Of a stretch of 35,268 bases of DNA, positions 23,504-32,574 are shown piece after piece (position 1 is the stretch's first letter; every line of letters starts with the position of its first letter). Source of the DNA: JBBDMW01 sp040878005 (lineage in GTDB: Bacteria > Chloroflexota > Dehalococcoidia > Lucifugimonadales > Lucifugimonadaceae). A program made the position numbers and the translations under genes. The stretch is from positions 1 to 35,268 of the forward strand of contig JBBDMW010000014.1 in NCBI GenBank assembly GCA_040878005.1, read 5' to 3'. The notes under the pieces were generated by a model. That model worked only from the letters and a program-made list of their open reading frames with translations. It ran no database searches and was not told where the DNA came from.

Positions 23504-24459
23504 GAAAGCCTGACCCGGGGGTCCAGCCTTGCGTAGAGGAGATCGATAACAAGGTTGACCACCACGGCAACCACAGCGAAAACCAGCACCAGGAACTGCA
23601 CCATCGTGTAGTCGCGCGACATCACGGCAGAGACGAGGGCGCGGCCAATGCCGGGCAGGCCGAACACCTGCTCAATCAGCACAGCGCCTCCCAGCAGGAA
23701 CACGACCTGCGCACCCATGACAGTGACTGCAGGCAACATCGCTGAGCGGAAGGCGTGCATCCATGCCAGGCGGCTCTCGGATAGGCCACGGGCCCTCGCG
23801 GCCCTGGCATACTCGCTGCCCAGCGCCTCCGCGGTACTTGTGCGCACCACCCGTGTCAGCACGGCCGCCGGCCGTACCGCCAATACCAGCGCAGCCGGGC
23901 CAACGTGCTGGAGGTTGCGCCAGGGGTCATCCCACAGTGGACTGTATGCGCCGGCGATGAACCTTCCCGTCCACGCAGCGACTGCAACTACGACCAGCAG
24001 CCCGAGCCAGAACGCCGGAGTGGAAAGACCCGCCAGGGCTATCGAGCGAACAGCCGTATCAATCCTGCTTCCCCGGTAGCGGGCGGCGGTTACACCAAGC
24101 ACGCACCCGACAAGTACGATGATGACGATGGTCAGCAACGCCAGTTGAATGGTGACGGCCAGCCGGGGCGCCGTCTCATCCCACACCGGGGCGCCGGTAG
24201 CCATGGAGGCGCCGGGGTCAAGGCGAAGCAGGTCTGCTGTCCATGTCACGTACTGGACCGGGTAACTGCGGTCTAGTCCGAGCGCAGCCCGCTGGGCCTC
24301 GATTTGACCAGCTGTGAGAGTGCCTTCGCCCGGCGCCTGGGCCATCGCTGCCAGTACGGCGTCACCTGGCGCAACCCGCAGGAGGACAAATGCGACCACA
24401 GTGACAAGCCAGAGGGTTATGAGCGACAGAGCGAAGCGTCGCAGCAGGTACGAACGCAT
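23500..24459 (-). CDS. Peptide/nickel-type ABC transporter permease, DppB-like
   Basis: First permease of the importer (319 residues). It opens with the usual 'MRSYLLRRFALSLITLW' and has 'LLRVAPGDA' just after the first span. The EAA loop is at 217-243 ('YARAARARGLSESRLAWMHA'), and the C-terminal 'VFGLPGIGRALVSAVMSRDY' is highly typical. GGAG lies 8 bases before the ATG. It lies 120 bases downstream of the binding-protein gene and overlaps the DppC-like gene. Confidence 0.93.
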   Translation of the reverse strand: MRSYLLRRFALSLITLWLVTVVAFVLLRVAPGDAVLAAMAQAPGEGTLTAGQIEAQRAALGLDRSYPVQYVTWTADLLRLDPGASMATGAPVWDETAPRLAVTIQLALLTIVIIVLVGCVLGVTAARYRGSRIDTAVRSIALAGLSTPAFWLGLLVVVAVAAWTGRFIAGAYSPLWDDPWRNLQHVGPAALVLAVRPAAVLTRVVRTSTAEALGSEYARAARARGLSESRLAWMHAFRSAMLPAVTVMGAQVVFLLGGAVLIEQVFGLPGIGRALVSAVMSRDYTMVQFLVLVFAVVAVVVNLVIDLLYARLDPRVRLS

Positions 24460-24578
24460 CGCTTTAACTCCACCGGCCGCCCACTGGAGCGTTTACCACC
24501 GGGCATCTTTTACCGAGGCGGAAGCATCCAGAATGGATCGAGCACAGGGGAACCAGAGCCGGTCGTCCCCCAGTGCGG

Positions 24579-26282
24579 CTACTGCTCAATCCATACCTGT
24601 TCCAGACGGCGCCCCTGGTAGATGCTGGGGCCACCCGGCTCCAGGCCATGTACGTTTGCCCACACGGGCGTCCGGCGGGTGCTCCACTGGAACCATACCT
24701 TGGCGTCCGTATCCCATATCCTGCGCTGTATATCATCCAGCAGAGCGCGTCGTTCGCCGGGGTCCAGCGTACGGCTTTGCTGTGAGATCAACTCGTCCAA
24801 CTCAGAATCGCAAAGACCGGGGAAGTTCTCTGCGCCGCCGCAGGCGTAGTGATCGGGCAGTATCGAATCTGGATCGTCCAGAGCGAACGAATGACTGTGA
24901 CCAATCACCTGGAAATCGCCCCTGGCCAGCATGTCCTGGTATGCCACCGGTTCCACCGGGACGACAGTCGCCCTGATACCGACAGTGCTCAACTGGCCTG
25001 CCACAAACTCTGAGAGGGTCTCGAAGAACGGGTTGGCGCGGGTATGAATATCCACATCCAGTCCATCTTCAAGCCCGGCTTCTGTGAGTAGTTGGCGCGC
25101 TTCAGCACGCTCGATTTCCTTATCGCCGTAGCCAGGCAGTTCGAACACCTCTGCTTCCGGCAGCGCCCATTGCCCGCCGGGCGGCAGGATGGCGCCGATG
25201 TATCCGTCGCCAAGGACGGCGTTGGCTTCAGGACGTGAAATCGCCAGGTTCACGGCGCGCCTTACGGCAGGATCATCAAAGGGCGGCTCATGCAGGTTTA
25301 GCTGTACGGTGTTGCCACCGGCAGACGGCGTGTTGAAAACCGTTATGCGCCCACTGAAGTCGCGTTCTAGCGATTGAGCCTCAGGTTCAGTGATCACCGC
25401 TATCGTGTCTACATCATGTGAGCGAAGGGCCGCCAGGCGAATTGCAGGCTCCGGCATGATGACGAACTGCACTTCGTCGAGATGCGGCAGGTCCGGCTCG
25501 TAATAGCTGTTGTTCCTGAGCAGAGAAAATGACGATCCGCGTACAACGGGACCCGGCGTGAATGGGCCGCTGCCCACTACAGATTCAAACTGCACCATCG
25601 ATGGCGGGTCCAGGACCTCCGTGGCGTGCCGCGGGTACATGGATACGTACACGCTGGCCAGGTTGGACAGGAACGAGGCGGCCGGGAAATCGGTGCGAAT
25701 CACCACGGTGGATGAGTCAGGGGCAGTGACCTGCTCAGTTGTGCCCACATAGCGGGCCACAGCGCCCGCCCTGCCTACCGCCAACTCTGTCGGAGGATCG
25801 ATTATCCGTGAAAGACTGAAGAGCACATCGTCTGCTGTCACCTGGGAGCCGTCATGCCACAGGGCATCATCCCGCAGGTCAAACGTCCACTCTGTGCCGT
25901 CAGGCGAAGTCCCCCACGAGAGCGACAGGTCAGGCTCTATAACGCCATGATCACCGGGAGAAACCCGCACCAACTGGGAGAGCATTGGGTTGCACGGATG
26001 TACCGCCTGGTAGCTTAATGCCCGCGACATGTGAAGGTCGCAGCTTGCCGGGTCACTTTGCTGGGCAATCCTGAGGCTGCCTCCGCTGGCTGGTCCAGGC
26101 ACAGGAGTGCCGGTGGCGTCTGAGGGAGTGGCGGACGCTGTGGGCGATGACCCGGGGGCGGCCGGCTGGCTCGTCGGCTCTTCAACATCACCGGAGCATG
26201 CAATCATCCAGACCAGGCAGATGACAGGTATCAACAGGCGTACCAACGAAGGCAGCCCGCTGACTGTCGAGCGGTAGCCCAT
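24579..26282 (-). CDS. Family 5 extracellular solute-binding lipoprotein (peptide/nickel type)
   Basis: Binding protein of the importer. The start is placed at the ATG at 26282 because it puts a lipoprotein signal first: hydrophobic stretch, then 'WMIACSG' with Cys as the lipidated residue, followed by a Ser/Pro/Thr-rich linker. An in-frame GTG at 26393 would add 37 residues with a second hydrophobic run and has no ribosome site. The mature part has the family 5 opening 'GGSLRIAQQSDPASCDLH' and 'WTFDLRDDALWHDGSQVTADDV', the usual domain I signature. About 567 residues. The ligand (peptide, nickel, sugar or other) cannot be told. Confidence 0.9.
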   Translation of the reverse strand: MGYRSTVSGLPSLVRLLIPVICLVWMIACSGDVEEPTSQPAAPGSSPTASATPSDATGTPVPGPASGGSLRIAQQSDPASCDLHMSRALSYQAVHPCNPMLSQLVRVSPGDHGVIEPDLSLSWGTSPDGTEWTFDLRDDALWHDGSQVTADDVLFSLSRIIDPPTELAVGRAGAVARYVGTTEQVTAPDSSTVVIRTDFPAASFLSNLASVYVSMYPRHATEVLDPPSMVQFESVVGSGPFTPGPVVRGSSFSLLRNNSYYEPDLPHLDEVQFVIMPEPAIRLAALRSHDVDTIAVITEPEAQSLERDFSGRITVFNTPSAGGNTVQLNLHEPPFDDPAVRRAVNLAISRPEANAVLGDGYIGAILPPGGQWALPEAEVFELPGYGDKEIERAEARQLLTEAGLEDGLDVDIHTRANPFFETLSEFVAGQLSTVGIRATVVPVEPVAYQDMLARGDFQVIGHSHSFALDDPDSILPDHYACGGAENFPGLCDSELDELISQQSRTLDPGERRALLDDIQRRIWDTDAKVWFQWSTRRTPVWANVHGLEPGGPSIYQGRRLEQVWIEQ

Positions 26283-26449
26283 CGCGCCGCTGACGACGCT
26301 GAATCCGTTAGAAGGCTGCTTAAGAAAACCTGGGACACTCAAACCAACAGCAAACACAACAATGATCCCGGCGGCAATCCGCCTGTCGACCACGGCTGCG
26401 CTACTGAAGCCGGAGGCTATGGCTTAATCGACGCCAGTCCAGAACCCGG

Positions 26450-27208
26450 TCAGGACAGGACTCTGACCGATTCTCCCCACCGCTCCGCGTGATTGCGTGT
26501 GAGTGAATGGAAGTGGCGCCAGTACTCGTCGTTCTGTATCGGCGGTGTAGTCATGATAACCGCGTCTTCATTATTGTCAGCATAGTAACGCTTCCGAAGG
26601 CCCACTTCCCGGAAGCCATACTTTCGGTACAACGACCGCGCCGCCTGGTTGGAATTGCGGACCTCCAGCGTCATGACCCTGGCGCCACGGCGCATGGCAG
26701 CCTCCAGCCCTCCGATCAACAACAGCTCACCAACCCCTCGACGGCGCTCGCTGGGCCGGGCGCCAATTATCACGATGTGAGCTTCATCCAGTACGAACCA
26801 AAGGCCTACAAGGCCGGACACGAATTCATCAGGCTTATCGTGGCTACGTGTCCCGGTTCGATCGAACACCAGCCGGTTTGCCCGGTCCTTGATGCGGGAC
26901 AACAGTCCATTTGGGTCGCCGTCGTCTTCACCATGTCCGTAGTGGCGGCCTTCCTTGAGCATCTCTTCTTGAGTGCGTGCCCGTGCCGCCACAAGGTACT
27001 GGGCGTTGGACCTGCCCAGCTCTTGCCGGAAACGCGTGGGAGGGAAGACAGTGGGAAACGCCTCCCGCTCAACCTGCTCCATGGCCCCAACGTCTTCCAT
27101 CGAAGCTGGACGTAACCGAAATGGGTTTCTCACCTTTGCCGCGTCATCTGCGGGGCTGGCGGTCTCTCCCGGCCCCGGAGTCATGGGAACTGCCTGGCTG
27201 TTTTCCAT
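26450..27208 (-). CDS. rimI: RimI-type ribosomal-protein N-acetyltransferase, enlarged
   Basis: GNAT acetyltransferase that in the family acetylates the N terminus of ribosomal protein S18. The start is the ATG at 27208 with AAGGA 5 bases upstream (252 residues). Its acetyl-CoA loop 'ERRRGVGELLL' is near 154-164, and the RimI-specific block 'EVRNSNQAARSLYRKYGF' is followed by 'RKRYYADNNEDAVIM'. Compared with typical RimI of about 150 residues it has an N-terminal lead of about 30 residues and an insert of about 54 (roughly 77-130, basic and charged), between the 'QYLVA' and 'GLVGLWFV' strands. No tsaB or tsaD neighbour is seen. The substrate call rests on the end block only. Confidence 0.8.
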   Translation of the reverse strand: MENSQAVPMTPGPGETASPADDAAKVRNPFRLRPASMEDVGAMEQVEREAFPTVFPPTRFRQELGRSNAQYLVAARARTQEEMLKEGRHYGHGEDDGDPNGLLSRIKDRANRLVFDRTGTRSHDKPDEFVSGLVGLWFVLDEAHIVIIGARPSERRRGVGELLLIGGLEAAMRRGARVMTLEVRNSNQAARSLYRKYGFREVGLRKRYYADNNEDAVIMTTPPIQNDEYWRHFHSLTRNHAERWGESVRVLS

Positions 27209-27563
27209 CACGGTCCTTGAAATCACAGGGCAAGCTGGCCGAAGATGCATGCGGCAATCATCATGTTAACAACGTGACGGCTCTCACTCCATCAGCAGTG
27301 AAGCCGGGACGCGCCCTTAACAAAATGGGAACCTGTTCTTTTCGACCGTGCAGGTTGCGCGAAAATGGGGCTATACTCGAACCTGGCAACGATGCCCCAA
27401 ACATCCTCGCCGAGGGCATTGCGCAGCTCCTGCAACTTGTGGTAGAGCAGAACATGGGCTTCACATGAAGTCCCAACCGGCGCGATGCTTGCATTAAAAC
27501 AATGAACATTCACGAGTTAACAGAGGTGCAGCCACGGCTGTAAGCCAGGGCGTCCGGTCCAGC
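27209..27563. other. 355-base divergent intergenic region
   Basis: This separates rimI (minus) from the ABC exporter pair (plus) and should hold both promoters. A TATACT box is seen near 27372 on the plus strand, without a good -35 partner. On the minus strand the 73-codon frame at 27292-27513 contains a protein-like stretch ('LYHKLQELRNALGEDVWGIV'), described as a separate low-confidence entry. Confidence 0.4.
27292..27513 (-). CDS. Possible small protein, low confidence
   Basis: An open frame of 73 codons upstream of rimI on the same strand. Its middle part ('HKLQELRNALGEDVWGIVARFEYS') reads like an amphipathic helix followed by a strand, better than the usual shadow frames here. The ends look random, the GTG start has no clear ribosome site, and I recognise no family. 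It may be a small gene, a gene remnant or chance. Confidence 0.25.
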   Translation of the reverse strand: MNVHCFNASIAPVGTSCEAHVLLYHKLQELRNALGEDVWGIVARFEYSPIFAQPARSKRTGSHFVKGASRLHC

Positions 27564-29432
27564 ATGGGCAAGGGCGCGAATTCCTATACCCAGTCTCAAG
27601 GCGACGGTTCAAACCGCTCAGTCGGAACATTACTCCGAATCACCCGCATGGCGTTGCGCTACCGGTGGCGCATGACCATCGCCGTGGTGACAACCATCAT
27701 CGCTGCCATTTTTCAATTGCTCATCCCCCGTTTGCTGGGACAGGCCGTTGACAGTGCAGAGGGAATCCTCAGGGGTGTCGGCGGGACAACCGCGGCCTCA
27801 GATGCGCAATCAGCGCTGCTGGTGATAGCCCTCCTTCTCATGGGCGCCAGCATCCTGCGCGGCGTATTCACCATGGTCCACAACTACCAGGGTGAGGCGA
27901 TTGGCCAGAGCATTGGCTACGAGCTGCGCCTGGCCTATTACGAGAAGCTCCAGCGCCTGAGTTTCAGCTACCACGACAGGGTCCACACCGGGGACCTCAT
28001 GACGCGCGGCATGCTGGACATGGAAGGCGTCAGGATGTTCGTAAACACGGGCCTGCTGCGCGTGGTTCTGCTGGCCATCCTGATTGGCGTGGGAACGTAC
28101 TTCCTGCTGAGTACAGACCTTGTGCTGGGGCTGCTCAGCCTCAGCTTTGTGCCGTTTGTGGGTTGGCGGGCAACCGTGGCACGGCTGAAACTCCGCTCCA
28201 GTTGGCGGTACCTCCAAGAGCGGCTGTCAATCCTGACCAGGATCATGGACGAGAACCTTGGCGGAATCCGTGTTGTGCGCGCATTCGCTTCCCAAGACTA
28301 CGAACTCGATAAGTTTGACAAAACCTCCAACGAAGCCCTGGCGTTGGCCAACGAACGCATTGGCATACGCGCTCGCAACACCACGGTGATGACGTTCGCA
28401 TTCTTCGTCGCAATGCTCCTGGTCCTCTGGTTCGGGGGCAACATGGTCATAGATGGCGACATCACTCCGGGACAGTTGACTGAGTTCATCGCTTTCATGT
28501 TCATCCTCCAGATGCCGGTCAGGCAGCTTGGCATGATGGCGAACGCCATCGCCCGCGCCTCCACGTCAGGCACCAGGCTCTTTGAGGTTCTTGACATTGA
28601 GCCGGTGGTCCAGGACAAGCCCGGCGCCCCGCCCCTGCAAATCACTGAGGGCGCACTCAGGCTCGACAACGTTGGATTCGCCTACAAAGACGAGTTCGGC
28701 GATGAAGAGGTCCTTGTTGACATTACGTTCGAGGCAAGGCCTGGCCACACCGTAGGAATCGTCGGCCCTCCTGGGAGCGGCAAGTCAACCATCGCCAACC
28801 TGATCCCGCGTTTCTATGACGTGACCAGTGGCAAGATAACCATTGATGGCCAGGACGTACGAGATGTGACTATTGAGTCGCTTCGGCATGCAGTGGGCGT
28901 GGTGCAACAGGACACGTTCATGTTCACAGCGACCATTGAAAACAACGTGGCGTACGGTGATCCGTGGGCGGACAACGAAACCATAGCCCGTGCAACAGGG
29001 TCAGCCCAACTGCACGACTACGTGCGACGGCTGCCGTCCGGTTACCAGACCCTGGTCGGTGAGCGCGGAGTGTCCCTGTCCGGTGGCCAGAGACAGCGCC
29101 TGTCGATTGCCCGCAGCGTGATGCTGAAGCCATCGATCATGGTGTTCGACGACTCAACCGCTGCCATCGACGCCGCCACCGAGCAGCGAATCAGGGCGGC
29201 CCTGAGAGAGGTTACGAAGGACCGCGCCACCATCATCATTTCCCACAGGCTCAGTTCACTGATGCACGCCAATGAGATCCTGTTCATCGAGAAGGGACAT
29301 ATCGTTGAGCGCGGCACCCATGAAGAGCTGATCGCAGCGGGCGGCAAATACAAGGACCTGTACGAGTTGCAGATCCGCCCGGGCGACAACCCCCTGAACA
29401 ATAACAACGGTCCTGAAAAACAGGACCAGTAA
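27564..29432 (+). CDS. ABC exporter half-transporter with degenerate Walker B (first of pair)
   Basis: A 622-residue half-transporter: six-helix exporter domain (about 35-330) and ATPase domain (about 365-600). Walker A is GPPGSGKST (401-409), the signature is canonical LSGGQ (505-509), and Walker B is 'IMVFDD' (525-530). In the last, Asp530 replaces the catalytic Glu. H-loop His561 is present. Such a protein cannot hydrolyse ATP well at its own site. Paired with the next gene it gives one degenerate and one active site, as in TM287/288- and LmrCD-type heterodimers. The ATG start has no good Shine-Dalgarno and is uncertain. Substrate unknown (drug, lipid or peptide). Confidence 0.9.
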   Translation: MGKGANSYTQSQGDGSNRSVGTLLRITRMALRYRWRMTIAVVTTIIAAIFQLLIPRLLGQAVDSAEGILRGVGGTTAASDAQSALLVIALLLMGASILRGVFTMVHNYQGEAIGQSIGYELRLAYYEKLQRLSFSYHDRVHTGDLMTRGMLDMEGVRMFVNTGLLRVVLLAILIGVGTYFLLSTDLVLGLLSLSFVPFVGWRATVARLKLRSSWRYLQERLSILTRIMDENLGGIRVVRAFASQDYELDKFDKTSNEALALANERIGIRARNTTVMTFAFFVAMLLVLWFGGNMVIDGDITPGQLTEFIAFMFILQMPVRQLGMMANAIARASTSGTRLFEVLDIEPVVQDKPGAPPLQITEGALRLDNVGFAYKDEFGDEEVLVDITFEARPGHTVGIVGPPGSGKSTIANLIPRFYDVTSGKITIDGQDVRDVTIESLRHAVGVVQQDTFMFTATIENNVAYGDPWADNETIARATGSAQLHDYVRRLPSGYQTLVGERGVSLSGGQRQRLSIARSVMLKPSIMVFDDSTAAIDAATEQRIRAALREVTKDRATIIISHRLSSLMHANEILFIEKGHIVERGTHEELIAAGGKYKDLYELQIRPGDNPLNNNNGPEKQDQ

Positions 29433-29456
29433 ACACACGCGAGAGAATTCGTAAGT

Positions 29457-31367
29457 ATGGCTACCAGACAGGCCAGCGCAGGCGCATCTGATACAAGGGG
29501 CGGCAGTACACACGTCCGGCCGCCTCACGCGGCGGTTGGATCGACCGTAAGCCGCGACGAGCAGATGTTCGGTGCGGCGTTCGACGGCAAGGTTGTCCGC
29601 AGGTTCATAGGCTTCCTGAGCCCCTACCGCGTGCTGCTCTACATCGCCGTTGGCGCAGTGTTGACCTTCACGCTCACGTCGCTGGCCGTACCGCTCATCA
29701 TCGGGTACGTCTATGACAACGCGCTGGTGGTCGGAGCCTCTGACCGGTCCATGCTCCAGATGGCGGCCATCGCGTTCGCCGCGGTCATTGCGTTCAACTA
29801 CGCGGCCAATTTCCTCCAGGAGATGATTGTTGGCCGCATAGCAGAACGTATTCTCTTTGACCTGCGGCGCGCCATGTATGTCCACCTGCAGAAGGTATCC
29901 CTGTCCTTCATGGACAAGACCGAGGTGGGCCGCCTCATGTCGAGGCTCCAGGGCGACGTGGGCGCCTTGCAGGAGTTCCTGGAGACCTCCGTCTTCGCAA
30001 TAGGTGACTTCATCCTGCTGATCGGTATCGCCATTGTGCTGGTGTCGTTCGACTGGCGACTGGGCCTCCTCACGTTGTCGGTGGTCCCACTGCTTTTCCT
30101 GGTCAGGATCGTCTGGCTGCCGTACGCCAGGAAAGCATTCCTGCGCGCACGGGAAACCAGCTCCATGGTGAACGGTGCACTCGCAGAAAACATCAACGGC
30201 GTCAGGACCGTGCAGGGAATGACCCGCGAGCACGTCAACTTTGACCTGTTTGATGACAAGGCCAGTGAGAACCTGCGGGCGCACCTACGCGCCACCAAGT
30301 TTGCCCAGATAATGGTGCCAATCGTTGACACGCTCACAGGTGCAGCCATGGCCATTGTGGTGGTTGTGGGCGGTAACTTCGTGCTGAACAACACACTTGA
30401 CCTCGGTGTCATGGTGATGTTCCTGCTGTACGTCCAGCGCTTCTTTGACCCGATCCGCTCACTGACCATGCAGTACAGCATCATGCAGCGGGCCATGGCT
30501 TCGGGAGAGCGGATATTCGAGGTCATGGACGTGCCGATTGCGGTCCAGGACAAGCCCGACGCGATTGAGTTGAAGGAGATCGATGGGTCGGTCGAGTTCC
30601 GGAACGTCACTTTCGGCTACCTGCCCGACCAGCCGATTCTGAAAAACATCACCTTCAAGGTGAACCCCGGTGAGACGGTTGCGCTGGTGGGTCCCACGGG
30701 GTCAGGCAAGACAAGCACCACGGCTCTGGCTCACCGTTTCTATGACGTGTGGGAAGGTGAGGTCCTGGTGGGCGGCCACGATGTGCGCGACGTCACACAG
30801 GAGTCCATTGGCCGCCAGGTGGCCATGGTTCTGCAGGAGCCGTTCCTGTTCACAGGCACGGTCTACGAGAACATCCGGTACCGGAAGGAAGACGCCACGC
30901 GTGAAGACGTGGTGGCTGCGGCCCGGGCTGTGGGCGCCCATGAGTTCATCATGAAGCTCCCGAACGGCTACGACACTGAGCTTGAGCAGCGCGGCGGCAA
31001 TCTGTCGCTGGGCCAGCGGCAGTTGATCAGCTTTGCACGTGCAATCGTGGCTGACGCCAAGATCCTGGTACTGGACGAGGCCACTGCGAACATCGACAGC
31101 TACACGGAAATGCTGATCCAGCAGGCACTTGCCCGGTTGCTGGAAGGCCGAACTGGAATGGTGATTGCCCACCGGCTGGCGACCATCCGTGGGGCAGACA
31201 GGATCATTGTTCTACAGGACGGAGAGATCATCGAAACCGGCACCCACGATGAGTTGATGGCGAAAGACGGGCTGTATGCCCGCCTCTACTCCATGAACTA
31301 TGCGTCGTTCGATGACATTCCGGACGAGTTGATCAAGGAAGCCACCGGCAGCGGCTCAAGCACGTAA
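29457..31367 (+). CDS. ABC exporter half-transporter with non-standard signature LSLGQ (second of pair)
   Basis: A 636-residue half-transporter with the same domain order as its neighbour and a longer, Gly/Ser/His-rich N terminus of about 45 residues. Walker A is GPTGSGKTS (412-420), Walker B 'ILVLDE' carries the catalytic Glu541, and H-loop His572 is present. The signature reads LSLGQ (516-520) instead of LSGGQ. It starts 24 bases after the first exporter gene, so the two are co-transcribed. The active ATP site would combine this Walker A/B with the partner's LSGGQ, and the degenerate site the reverse. Confidence 0.92.
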   Translation: MATRQASAGASDTRGGSTHVRPPHAAVGSTVSRDEQMFGAAFDGKVVRRFIGFLSPYRVLLYIAVGAVLTFTLTSLAVPLIIGYVYDNALVVGASDRSMLQMAAIAFAAVIAFNYAANFLQEMIVGRIAERILFDLRRAMYVHLQKVSLSFMDKTEVGRLMSRLQGDVGALQEFLETSVFAIGDFILLIGIAIVLVSFDWRLGLLTLSVVPLLFLVRIVWLPYARKAFLRARETSSMVNGALAENINGVRTVQGMTREHVNFDLFDDKASENLRAHLRATKFAQIMVPIVDTLTGAAMAIVVVVGGNFVLNNTLDLGVMVMFLLYVQRFFDPIRSLTMQYSIMQRAMASGERIFEVMDVPIAVQDKPDAIELKEIDGSVEFRNVTFGYLPDQPILKNITFKVNPGETVALVGPTGSGKTSTTALAHRFYDVWEGEVLVGGHDVRDVTQESIGRQVAMVLQEPFLFTGTVYENIRYRKEDATREDVVAAARAVGAHEFIMKLPNGYDTELEQRGGNLSLGQRQLISFARAIVADAKILVLDEATANIDSYTEMLIQQALARLLEGRTGMVIAHRLATIRGADRIIVLQDGEIIETGTHDELMAKDGLYARLYSMNYASFDDIPDELIKEATGSGSST

Positions 31368-31430
31368 AACGCAAGCTTCGGGCCGGCCTTGTCCGGACTT
31401 GCCGGTGAGTCCGTGGCTTCGCGGCAACTT

Positions 31431-32507
31431 CTAGAGCAGACTGCCCTGTTGAGAGTCCGGACCTGGGGTTTCGCCTACGTGCCTCATGCCTGCGGCCGTG
31501 GCGCGCCTGCCCGTCGGCGTGCGGACAATGAACGCAATCTTCAGCAGGAAAGGCTCCACCACGTCCACAAGGGTTTGCTGCTCCTCGTTGATCGTTGCTG
31601 CCAGGGCTTCAATGCCGGCGGGGCCTCCGCCGTAGTTGCGGGACAGTGTCAGGAGATATATCCGGTCCAACCGGTCCAGGCCAAGCTCATCCACCCCTTC
31701 AAGGTCCAGAGCGGCCCGCGCCACTTCGCTAGTCACGTCGCCGCCATGCGTCACCTCGGCGTAGTCGCGCACCCGTCGCAGCAGGCGGTTCGCTATGCGG
31801 GGCGTGCCCCGGGAGCGCCGTGCTATCTCAAGCGCCCCTTCGGCATCGACGTTCACACCCAGTATCCCCGCGGACCGTGACACCACGCTTGCCAACTCTT
31901 CCGGTGTGTAGAAATCAAGGTGATATGCGAGGCCGAAACGTTCCCTTAGCGGTGCGCTTAGCATGCCTGCCCGCGTAGTTGAGCCAATGAGCGTGAACCG
32001 TTGCAGCGGCAGGTTGATTGTCTTTGCAAAGGCGCCGGAGCCAGCAACGAAGTCCACGCGGAAGTCTTCCATGGCTGAGTACAGGTACTCTTCCACAGCG
32101 TGCGACAGCCTGTGGATCTCATCTATGAAGAGGACATCGCCTTCCTTCAGGTTGGATAGGAGTCCCACAACATCCGCTGGCCGCTCGAGGGCTGGCCCTG
32201 ACGTGTGAACCAGAAGGGCATCCAGGTCCCGAGCAATGATGTGCGCCAGGGTTGTCTTGCCCAGGCCGGGCGGCCCGTGAAACAGCGCATGGTCTAATGG
32301 CTCGCCACGCTGGCGCGCCGCCCGGACAGCAATGGATATGCTGTCTACAACGGCTCGCTGCCCCACGTAGTCCTGGAACCGCCTTGGGCGAAGCTCGTTG
32401 GAAATGCCGTCGTCTGAACCGGCATCACGTGTTACAGAGGGCATCGGCGGCGGAGTGTTCTCCGGCTCGCCCGCCCCGGCCCCGCCGGTTATGACCTCCT
32501 TCGCCAC
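31431..32507 (-). CDS. ruvB: Holliday junction branch migration helicase RuvB
   Basis: Hexameric AAA+ motor that drives branch migration with RuvA. The 358 residues include about 35 extra at the N terminus. Walker A is GPPGLGKT (78-85), Walker B 'LFIDEIH' (126-132), and the sensor/Arg-finger block 'GSTTRAGMLSAPLRERFG' is at 175-192. The C-terminal winged helix ends 'RTPTGRRAT'. The GTG start has GGGAG 7 bases upstream. Eight codons earlier and in frame is an ATG with its own AGGAG, but a TAG stop lies directly before the GTG (see findings). Third gene of ruvC-ruvA-ruvB. Confidence 0.97.
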   Translation of the reverse strand: MAKEVITGGAGAGEPENTPPPMPSVTRDAGSDDGISNELRPRRFQDYVGQRAVVDSISIAVRAARQRGEPLDHALFHGPPGLGKTTLAHIIARDLDALLVHTSGPALERPADVVGLLSNLKEGDVLFIDEIHRLSHAVEEYLYSAMEDFRVDFVAGSGAFAKTINLPLQRFTLIGSTTRAGMLSAPLRERFGLAYHLDFYTPEELASVVSRSAGILGVNVDAEGALEIARRSRGTPRIANRLLRRVRDYAEVTHGGDVTSEVARAALDLEGVDELGLDRLDRIYLLTLSRNYGGGPAGIEALAATINEEQQTLVDVVEPFLLKIAFIVRTPTGRRATAAGMRHVGETPGPDSQQGSLL

Positions 32508-32574
32508 CTACACGCTCCCAACTACGATCATGTGTCTCCTATCTCAACTTTACAGGCAGACAGCCCGGCCAGGC

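Noticed and set aside
29256..30284. 342-codon minus-strand frame over the ABC exporter genes
   Set aside because: Antisense shadow of two conserved ATPase genes; it has no family resemblance.
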